This document shows, in pieces, positions 55,886 through 61,911 of a stretch of 64,000 bases of DNA. Within the stretch, counting starts at the first letter, position 1. Each line of letters opens with the position of its first letter. Source of the DNA: CAWKPF01 sp963851415. Lineage in GTDB: Bacteria; Acidobacteriota; Thermoanaerobaculia; Multivoradales; Multivoraceae. The DNA is taken from contig CAWKPF010000003.1 in NCBI GenBank assembly GCA_963851415.1, positions 2,666,001-2,730,000 on the forward strand. The letters run 5' to 3'. The translations under genes and the position numbers were made by a program. Under the pieces are notes generated by a model. It saw only the letters and a list, made by a program, of their open reading frames with translations, was not told where the DNA came from and searched no databases.

Positions 55886-56010
55886 GGCGTCTCTCCCGTT
55901 TTCGGCAGAGCAGGTCTCCCAGCCGCACCGTCTGCCATCTGAGCCTCTACTCTGACAGACGGAGCCTCCAGCTTCGAGCGGTCACCCGACTCGACTCCGC
56001 AGCGCTGCGG

Positions 56011-56463
56011 CTAGCCCTCGGGACTCTCGAGCGGACTCCGGAGCAACTGGCACGGCAGCCCCTCGACGCGGCGGAAGTGCGCCTCGTCCTCGGGCCCAAT
56101 CAGGACCGCGAAGCCCAGATGCATGGCCGTCGCCGCCACAGCCAGGTCATTCGCGGGGATCAAGCCTCCCCGTCGGCTCAGCTGCGCGAAGAGGTCAGCC
56201 CAGACGTGCGCAATTTCACGACTGAACTCCACCACCGGGCACCGCGACACCATGGCCTCGATGCGCGCCAACCGACTCGCGGCCCGCGACTCCGAATCGG
56301 CCAGTCGCACACCCACCAGCAGTTCGGTGAAGACAATCGCCGGTACCACTGCGGGTTTGGAGGCACGCTCTCCCAGCGCCTCCCCAAGGTCCGCGCTCGA
56401 TCTTTCGAGAGCGATCAGCGCACTCGTGTCGAGCACCAGGCCAGGAGACGAATCGGTGCTCAC
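56011..56463 (-). CDS. Type II toxin, PIN domain (VapC-like)
   Basis: A 150-residue PIN-domain endoribonuclease. GTG 56463 overlaps the antitoxin stop by 4 bases (GTGA). Acidic active-site residues lie in LVLDTSALIALE (D12), FTELLVG and NDLAVAATA, as expected for VapC. VapC toxins cleave tRNA or rRNA and are inhibited by the paired antitoxin. The frame is open to 56766, but that extension is antitoxin-antisense-like and low-complexity. Confidence 0.88.
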   Translation of the reverse strand: MSTDSSPGLVLDTSALIALERSSADLGEALGERASKPAVVPAIVFTELLVGVRLADSESRAASRLARIEAMVSRCPVVEFSREIAHVWADLFAQLSRRGGLIPANDLAVAATAMHLGFAVLIGPEDEAHFRRVEGLPCQLLRSPLESPEG

Positions 56464-56729
56464 TCCGGGTCCCACGGGTTCTGCGGCGGCTGGTCGGCGC
56501 GGTTCACCCGTTCCAGGTCGTCCGCCAGCCCCGGATCGCTCGGCGAGGCTTCGCGCCAGGCTCGCAGGCCCTCGATCGCACTTCCCGCCGTTCCGGCCGC
56601 CAGTGGGCCGAGGCGGGCGACGGGCTCGCCGTTGCGCTCCACCACGAACGACTCTCCACGATAGCGAATGCGACCCAGCACATCGCCCAGTTTGCGCGCC
56701 AATTCCGTGGCGCTGATCGTAGATTCCAT
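56460..56729 (-). CDS. Type II antitoxin (Phd/YefM-like, VapB role)
   Basis: An 89-residue protein. ATG 56729 (MESTISATELARKLGDVLGRIRYRGESFVVERNG, shown in part) gives a Phd/YefM-type DNA-binding N-terminus with SATELARKLGDVL and GEPVARLGPL. The C-terminal part (WREASPSDPGLADDLERVNR) would wrap the toxin. The mRNA is probably leaderless (see promoter). It is translationally coupled to the PIN toxin. Confidence 0.85.
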   Translation of the reverse strand: MESTISATELARKLGDVLGRIRYRGESFVVERNGEPVARLGPLAAGTAGSAIEGLRAWREASPSDPGLADDLERVNRADQPPQNPWDPE

Positions 56730-56737
56730 AATTACGT

Positions 56738-56766
56738 AAAATACAGAACTCTGTAACATCGGTCAA
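56738..56766 (-). promoter_or_regulatory. Promoter with embedded operator for the first toxin-antitoxin pair
   Basis: On the minus strand TTGACC (56761-56766) and TATTTT (56738-56743) are 17 bp apart. A perfect dyad, TACAGA-GT-TCTGTA, at 56742-56755 sits in the spacer, where a bound antitoxin-toxin complex would block RNA polymerase. The predicted start point, near 56731, is almost at the ATG (56729). Confidence 0.65.
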
Positions 56767-56951
56767 TCACCCGCCCGATCCACTCGCGCTCAGGCACCGC
56801 TAGAAATGGGCTGTCCTCTGCCAAGTCATTCATCTCCATTCGCCGCCGGGCGAGTGGCTGCTATCTGGTCGGAAACGGCTGTTGCGGCGGTGTTCTCGGC
56901 CTGATTCTAGGGCGGCCCGGCACTAGCGCCCGCGAAGCACACCATTAGGGC

Positions 56952-57050
56952 CGAGATCAAGATGCCGACACCAGGCTCGCCGACTCCACCCGCGACCTCC
57001 TGCTCGCCGAGCTCCATAGCGCTCTCGAAGTTGCCCTGGCCGACGAAGGC
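56952..57050 (+). pseudogene. Fragment of a gene related to the AAA ATPase at 58925
   Basis: Frame +0 reads DADTRLADSTRDLLLAEL and then HSALEVALADEG. By my manual alignment 19 of 31 residues match ADADPKLDDPTRDLLLAALLNELEGALTDLG (given in part) near the N-terminus of the intact ATPase. A stop lies just upstream and the similarity ends by about 57050. The rest of 56767-57306 shows no supportable gene. Confidence 0.6.
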
Positions 57051-57306
57051 CGGAGAAGCTCCGGCGCGAGCGCGCGAAGCGTCAAAAAGTGCAGCGCTCC
57101 GCCCCTCGTCGCATGGAGTGGACCGTTGGCCGCGCGACCACACCCTTCACGGGCAAGGAGACGAGCGAGGCCGGGGCCTCACTCCGATATTCCACCGGCC
57201 GGGCCAGACCCTTCAGAAACCCCCTGCTGACGGGCCAGGCAGAAGGGAATGTGTCGCAGAAAAGAGGAAAACGCGACACATCCTCTCGACGTGTCGCCCT
57301 CGACGA

Positions 57307-57837
57307 CATATCCAATTCGAGGCCATTCACCCGTTCACAGACGGCAACGGGCGCACCGGCCGCGTGCTCAACATCCTCTTCCTCGTCGAGCGAGAGCTCC
57401 TCCCCCTCCCCATCCTATATCTGAGCCGCTACATCATCGCCAACAAGCCCGACCACTACCGACTGCTTCGCCGCGTGACCAGTCACCATGACTGGGAACC
57501 GTGGCTGCTCTACATGCTGGCGGGAGTCGAAGAGACCGCCCTCTGGACCACCGCGAAGATCGAGGCCATCCGAGAGCTCTCGCTGCACACAGCCAATCAC
57601 GTTCGCCAGGAGCTGCCGAAGATCTACAGCCGGGAGCTCATCGACGTCATCTTCGAGCAGCCGTACTGTCGCATCGCGAACGTGGTCGACAGGGGAATCG
57701 CTGGCCGCCAGGCCGCCTCGCGGTACCTGCATGCCCTGAGCGGCATCGGAGTGCTCGAGGAGCGAAAGTCGGGGCGTGAGAAGCTCTTCCTGCACCCCAC
57801 CCTGCTCAGGCTCTTGACTCGGGACTCGAACGAGTAG
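57307..57837 (+). pseudogene. Fic family protein, 5'-truncated
   Basis: A C-terminal remnant of about 176 codons. It starts within the active-site helix, HIQFEAIHPF, and keeps the full Fic motif HPFTDGNGRTGR. The conserved tail includes ILYLSRYIIANKPDHYRLL, HHDWEPWLLYMLAGVEETA and a winged-helix-like end (RIANVVDRGIAGRQAASRYL). Fic enzymes transfer AMP to proteins. The N-terminal helices and any inhibitory motif are missing: upstream codons in this frame, to 56962, are not Fic-like. An 8-bp inverted repeat (TGTGTCGC/GCGACACA, 57250-57280) lies just before the break. Confidence 0.75.
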
Positions 57838-58123
57838 GCCCCGTACAGTTAACCGGAACCCACCTGATCAGACGACGCCCAGGAATCGAATTCCACACCG
57901 CCAGAGCCAGCTGCGTCACCGCCGGCCGCAGAGCCTCGTTGTCAGCCTCCGGATCCCCACCCAGGGCCGTGCCCTTCGGGCGCCGGAGCAGGCACCGGAT
58001 CGCCACGATCAACCGCGCGGAATCCTCGTGCGCCAGCGCCTAAGGTACTCCCACCTCGAGCAGTACGTCGAGGGGGCAGCGATCCTCCCCAGGGAGCGCG
58101 GCGCACTCCCGAAGAGCTGGGGC
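57838..58123. other. Non-coding or decayed stretch between Fic remnant and PIN toxin
   Basis: I can support no gene in these 286 bp. On the minus strand a short open frame (58012-57806, VAIRCLLRRPKGTALGGD...) has protein-like composition but no convincing start or relative that I know. It may be another gene remnant. Confidence 0.4.
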
Positions 58124-58501
58124 TCACCACACCGCTTCGGCAAAGTTCTCCCGAATCCGCCGGTCCCGGGTCACCAGCGGCGCTCCATGGAGCATGGCCG
58201 TCGCCACCAGCAACCGGTCGATGGTGTCCCGCGTCCAGCTCAGCTCCAGGCTCTTCGCAACGACATCGGCGACCGACTCGTGCGACACGGCAAGCCCGAC
58301 CTCCGCCCCGAGAGCTCCAAGAACGGAGTCAGCATCCTGCTTGAGCCGCCCGATCTCGGTGAGCACTCGGAGCTCGAGCCGAACGAAGGGCGACACGAAG
58401 AGGGCACTTCGATCCAGCAGGTCCCGCGAGCGCACGCCCAGATCACCGACTCGACCCGAGTAGAGAAGCACCGCCACGTGCGTGTCGAGGAACGCCTTCA
58501 C
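58124..58501 (-). CDS. Type II toxin, PIN domain (VapC-like), second copy
   Basis: A 125-residue PIN-domain protein starting at GTG 58501, overlapping the antitoxin stop by 4 bases (GTGA). MKAFLDTHVAVLLYSG carries the first acidic residue (D6); others lie in FVRLELRVL and TRDTIDRLLVATAM, and the last in LVTRDRRIREN. This is the 'LDTHV' subtype of PIN toxins, not closely similar to the toxin at 56011. It probably acts as a ribonuclease held by the upstream antitoxin. Confidence 0.88.
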   Translation of the reverse strand: MKAFLDTHVAVLLYSGRVGDLGVRSRDLLDRSALFVSPFVRLELRVLTEIGRLKQDADSVLGALGAEVGLAVSHESVADVVAKSLELSWTRDTIDRLLVATAMLHGAPLVTRDRRIRENFAEAVW

Positions 58502-58734
58502 AGCCCCGACTCCGGGTCGTGCTCCCAGATCCCGTAGATCAGCTCATCAATCGAACAGTCAAAGACATCCCTCTTCGGGAGCTTGTCGAGATTCCGCTCG
58601 AGGGGAGTCGCAGGCAGGATCAGCAGGATCTGATCGCCGCGCTTCACCTCCCGCGGCACTCCCGTCTGTGCAACTTCATCGAGCACCTTGTAGAGATTCG
58701 CCCGCAGCTCGGTCGGTGTGAGTGGCGTCTTCAT
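58498..58734 (-). CDS. Type II antitoxin, Phd/YefM-like, second copy
   Basis: A 78-residue protein. ATG 58734 (MKTPLTPTELRANLYKVLDEV) begins a Phd/YefM fold with VPREVKRGDQILLILPA. The C-terminal DKLPKRDVFDCSIDELIYGIWE is the toxin-binding tail, a relative of which survives at 55110-55195. The frame is open to 58782, but that extension crosses the operator. It is coupled to the toxin by a GTGA overlap. Confidence 0.88.
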   Translation of the reverse strand: MKTPLTPTELRANLYKVLDEVAQTGVPREVKRGDQILLILPATPLERNLDKLPKRDVFDCSIDELIYGIWEHDPESGL

Positions 58735-58765
58735 GCGTACGTACTGTATCAACCTGCGTACGTAC
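58734..58765. promoter_or_regulatory. Operator of the second toxin-antitoxin pair
   Basis: TGCGTACGTAC occurs at 58734-58744 and again at 58755-58765, with starts 21 bp apart (two helical turns), and each copy contains the palindrome GTACGTAC. The first copy touches the antitoxin start codon. This is a likely site for cooperative autorepression by the antitoxin-toxin complex. Confidence 0.65.
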
Positions 58766-58924
58766 GGTCTCATTGTCTCCACACGAGTTCCTTTCCCTGC
58801 TTTCTACCTCTCCAAGACGTCAACTACCTCTCTCACCTGTCGGGATAAGATGAAAAAGAGAAATCTAAGTTACACTCGGTCGTTCGCGCGCTGACGCGCC
58901 ACCTGGGGGAGGGTTTTGACCCCA

Positions 58925-61882
58925 ATGGGGAACAGCAGAGACGAAGGACACGTCGATCGACTCGTCGACGAAGTCCTGAACCGCGCCGACGCCGACCCGA
59001 AGCTCGACGACCCCACCCGCGATCTCCTCCTCGCCGCCCTCCTCAACGAGCTCGAGGGCGCCCTCACCGATCTAGGCAGCGCCACCCTCGAGCGCCCCGA
59101 GCCCGCCACCTCCGACGAAGACGCCGACCCCGCCGTCGCCTACGTCGAACAGATCTCCGTTCAGGGCTTCCGCGGCATCGGCGAGAAGGCCACCCTCTCG
59201 CTCACCCCCGGCCCCGGCCTCACCCTGATCGTGGGCCGCAACGGCTCCGGCAAGTCGAGCTTCGCCGAAGGGCTCGAGCTCCTCCTCACCGGCGACAACC
59301 CGCGCTGGAGCTCGCGCAAGGGCAAGCACTGGAAAGACGGCTGGCGCAACCTCCACTTCCCCGGCGAGACCGCCCTCGAAGCCAAGCTCCTCATCGAAGG
59401 CCAGAAGGGCCCCACCGTCATTCGCCGCCGCTGGCCCACCGACGCCGACCTCGATCACCTCGCGACCTCGGTCTCCTGCCCGAGCGGCGACCTGGCGAGC
59501 GTCACCGACCTCGGCTGGGACACCCCCCTCGCGACCTTCCGCCCCTTCCTCTCCTACAACGAGCTCGCCTCCATGCTCGAGGACGGCCCGTCGAAGCTCT
59601 TCGACGCCCTCTCCTCCCTGCTCGGCCTGCAAGATCTCCCCGAAGCCGCCGAGCGCCTCAAAGCCGCCCGCCTCGCCCTCGAGACACTGCCCAAGACCGC
59701 GAAGAAAGAGCTCGACTCTCTACTCCCGATGCTCGACGAGCTCACCCAGGCCGACCCGCCCGACGAGCGAGCCACCCAGGCCTTCGCGGCCCTGCAGGGA
59801 CGCACCTGGAAGCTCGACGACGTCGACGCCGTGCTCGGCAGCGCTCCCCTCGGAGACGACAGCGACCTCGAGCTCCTGCGCCAACTCGCCGCCCTCACCG
59901 CGCCCGACGCCGAAACCGTGAACGCCCAGGCCGCCGAGCTGCGCGAAGCCCTCGAAGAAGCCGAAGGCCTCGCCGGCACCGACGCCGAGCAAGCCCACCG
60001 CCTCGCCACCCTCCTGCGCCAGGCAACTGATTTCTACGACACAGGGCACTACGACGAGGCCCACGCCGACGGAGCCGCCGACCAGGACTGCCCCGTCTGC
60101 GGCACCGAGTCCAAACTCACCGCCGAGTGGCGCGCCACCACCGCCACCGAGATCGAGCAGCTCGAACAACAAGCCGCCACCGTGAACGCCAGCCGGCAAA
60201 GACTCACCAACGCCGAGCGAGCCCTGCGCGCCCACCCCGGCGCACCGCCCTCCATCCTGCAAGCGGCCCTCGACCGCCAACTCCTCGACGCCGCCCAACT
60301 CACCGACCTCCACCAGACCTGGCAAGCCTGGGCCACGTCAGCCACCAACAAAGACACCGCCCTCCCCGACCTCCTCGCCCAGGCGGAAGCCCACGCCGCC
60401 CCCCTGGCCCAGGCCACCGCCGAGATCACCACCCAAGCGACGGCCACCTACACCGAGCGCCAAGACACCTGGCGCCCCGTCGCCGACCGCCTCACCCCCT
60501 GGCTCGCCAACGCCCGCAAAGCCGAAGCCTCCAAGCCCACCGTCAAGGCGCTCAAAGCCGCCGAAGCCTGGCTGCGCGAAACCGCCACCACCCTGCGCAA
60601 CGAGCGCTTCGCCCCGATCAAAGACCAGGTCCAGTCGCACTGGAACCAGCTGCGCACCCACAGCAACGTCCAGCTCGAAGACGTCCAGTTCAAAGGCAAG
60701 ACCACCACCCGCAACGTCGCCATCGACATCACCGTCGACGACACCCCCGGCGCCGCCCTCTCCGTCATGAGCCAGGGCGAGCTCAACGCCCTCGCCCTGT
60801 GCCTCTTCCTCCCCCGCGCCACCATGGAAGAGAGCCCCTTCCGCTTCCTCTTCATCGACGACCCGGTCCAGGCCATGGACCCCGCCCGCGTCGACGGCCT
60901 CGCCCGCACCCTCGAGACCGTCGCCCAGCACCGCCAGGTCGTCGTCTTCACCCACGACAACCGCCTCCCCGAAGCCGTGCGCCGCCTGCGCATCGACGCC
61001 ACCATCCAGGAAGTCCACCGCGACCCGAACTCCAAAGTCACCCTCGAGCCCGGCCTCGCCCCACCCGAGCGCCACCTCGACGACGCCCGCGCCCTCGCCC
61101 TCTCCGACCACGTCCCCCACCACGTGCGCGACCGCGTCATCCCCGGCATCTGCCGGCTGGCGATCGAGTCGGCGTGCAATGAGACCTATCGGCGGCGTCG
61201 GCTCGAGGCGGGCGATCGGCACAGGGACATCGAAGACCAGCTCGATCGCAACGGCAAGTTGCTCGAGCGTCTCGCGCTGGCGCTCTTCGACGACGCCGAC
61301 CGCGCCGGCGACGTGCTCGGAAGGCTCAACAGCAAGAAGAAGCGCTACGCCGACATCGCCCAGGCGTGCAACAAGGGAGCGCACGGCGGCGCCAGCGCCG
61401 TCGAGATCGGCTTCGTCAACGACGCCGCAGCACCTGGTCGACTACATCCGGACCGCCACCCCATGACCGAGCCCACCACTCAAGCCCCGCAGCACCTCGC
61501 CACCCAGCTGCTCGAGCAGAGCCGCCTCCTCGCCGAGCAGGCCAAGGGGCCTGACCATCGCTCGTGGACCCGGGCCGCAGCCCTGCTCCAGCGCCAGGCA
61601 CTCGAGAGTCTGCTCTACGAGCTGTGGCGCAAGCGGGAGCCCGAGATGCTCGAGGCGACGACGCGGGCACAGCTGCTTTGCCTGCGGGAGTACCTCCAAG
61701 GGAACGAGGAACTGGCGCGGGAGGTGCACTTCCTGTGGTCGGTGCTGAGCGAGGCGGCCCATGCCCGAGAACTGAATCTCGCGCCGTCACGAAACGAACT
61801 CGGGGCCTGGGAGGCGGCGATTGCTCATCTCGCACTCCATCCCGCTATCGGAATTGACGCCAACTCCCCTTCTATCGCCTGA
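58925..61882 (+). CDS. SMC/RecF-like AAA ATPase, fused by an apparent frameshift to its small partner
   Basis: A continuous frame of 985 codons from ATG 58925 (TTG 58916 is also in frame). The ATPase part has an N-terminal helical region, then YVEQISVQGFRGIGEKATLSL, Walker A GRNGSGKSS, long coiled-coil arms carrying a CPVC zinc-hook-like motif (CPVCGTESK), signature SQGELNALALCLFLPRA and Walker B FLFIDDPVQAMDP with HDN. It likely senses or acts on DNA, as in SMC-type phage-defence ATPases. Near 61425-61432 the frame changes. The neighbouring frame gives the natural-looking end QHLVDYIRTATP and a TGA overlapping the partner's ATG (61463). As sequenced, the two proteins are joined. Confidence 0.8.
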   Translation: MGNSRDEGHVDRLVDEVLNRADADPKLDDPTRDLLLAALLNELEGALTDLGSATLERPEPATSDEDADPAVAYVEQISVQGFRGIGEKATLSLTPGPGLTLIVGRNGSGKSSFAEGLELLLTGDNPRWSSRKGKHWKDGWRNLHFPGETALEAKLLIEGQKGPTVIRRRWPTDADLDHLATSVSCPSGDLASVTDLGWDTPLATFRPFLSYNELASMLEDGPSKLFDALSSLLGLQDLPEAAERLKAARLALETLPKTAKKELDSLLPMLDELTQADPPDERATQAFAALQGRTWKLDDVDAVLGSAPLGDDSDLELLRQLAALTAPDAETVNAQAAELREALEEAEGLAGTDAEQAHRLATLLRQATDFYDTGHYDEAHADGAADQDCPVCGTESKLTAEWRATTATEIEQLEQQAATVNASRQRLTNAERALRAHPGAPPSILQAALDRQLLDAAQLTDLHQTWQAWATSATNKDTALPDLLAQAEAHAAPLAQATAEITTQATATYTERQDTWRPVADRLTPWLANARKAEASKPTVKALKAAEAWLRETATTLRNERFAPIKDQVQSHWNQLRTHSNVQLEDVQFKGKTTTRNVAIDITVDDTPGAALSVMSQGELNALALCLFLPRATMEESPFRFLFIDDPVQAMDPARVDGLARTLETVAQHRQVVVFTHDNRLPEAVRRLRIDATIQEVHRDPNSKVTLEPGLAPPERHLDDARALALSDHVPHHVRDRVIPGICRLAIESACNETYRRRRLEAGDRHRDIEDQLDRNGKLLERLALALFDDADRAGDVLGRLNSKKKRYADIAQACNKGAHGGASAVEIGFVNDAAAPGRLHPDRHPMTEPTTQAPQHLATQLLEQSRLLAEQAKGPDHRSWTRAAALLQRQALESLLYELWRKREPEMLEATTRAQLLCLREYLQGNEELAREVHFLWSVLSEAAHARELNLAPSRNELGAWEAAIAHLALHPAIGIDANSPSIA
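61463..61882 (+). CDS. Small all-alpha partner protein, HEPN-like in appearance (139 aa)
   Basis: ATG 61463 (MTEPTTQAPQHLATQLLEQSR) overlaps the TGA of the expected ATPase end as ATGA, the usual sign of two coupled genes. The sequence is entirely helical (SWTRAAALLQRQALESLLYELW, REVHFLWSVLSEAAHARELNLAP). Its spacing resembles HEPN-type helical bundles, but I see no certain catalytic R-x4-6-H. It is in the same frame as the ATPase because of the apparent frameshift upstream, so it may be made alone or as a fusion. Confidence 0.6.
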   Translation: MTEPTTQAPQHLATQLLEQSRLLAEQAKGPDHRSWTRAAALLQRQALESLLYELWRKREPEMLEATTRAQLLCLREYLQGNEELAREVHFLWSVLSEAAHARELNLAPSRNELGAWEAAIAHLALHPAIGIDANSPSIA

Positions 61883-61911
61883 GGGCCCAGAACGCCCTCG
61901 AGAGAGACTCT

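Noticed and set aside
55928..55962. Rho-independent terminator at the 7-bp inverted repeat
   Set aside because: The 21-bp loop is long and no T-run follows on either strand.
56464..56766. 251-codon version of the first PIN toxin
   Set aside because: The extra N-terminal 100 codons run opposite no start signal, cross the antitoxin gene in another frame and include the promoter.
56962..57306. N-terminal part of a 291-codon Fic open frame
   Set aside because: The residues before HIQFEAIHPF are low-complexity and not Fic-like; the segment overlaps an ATPase remnant in a different frame.
57806..58012. Minus-strand 68-codon frame downstream of the Fic remnant
   Set aside because: No convincing start, a stop close upstream and no family recognised; mentioned only as a possible remnant.
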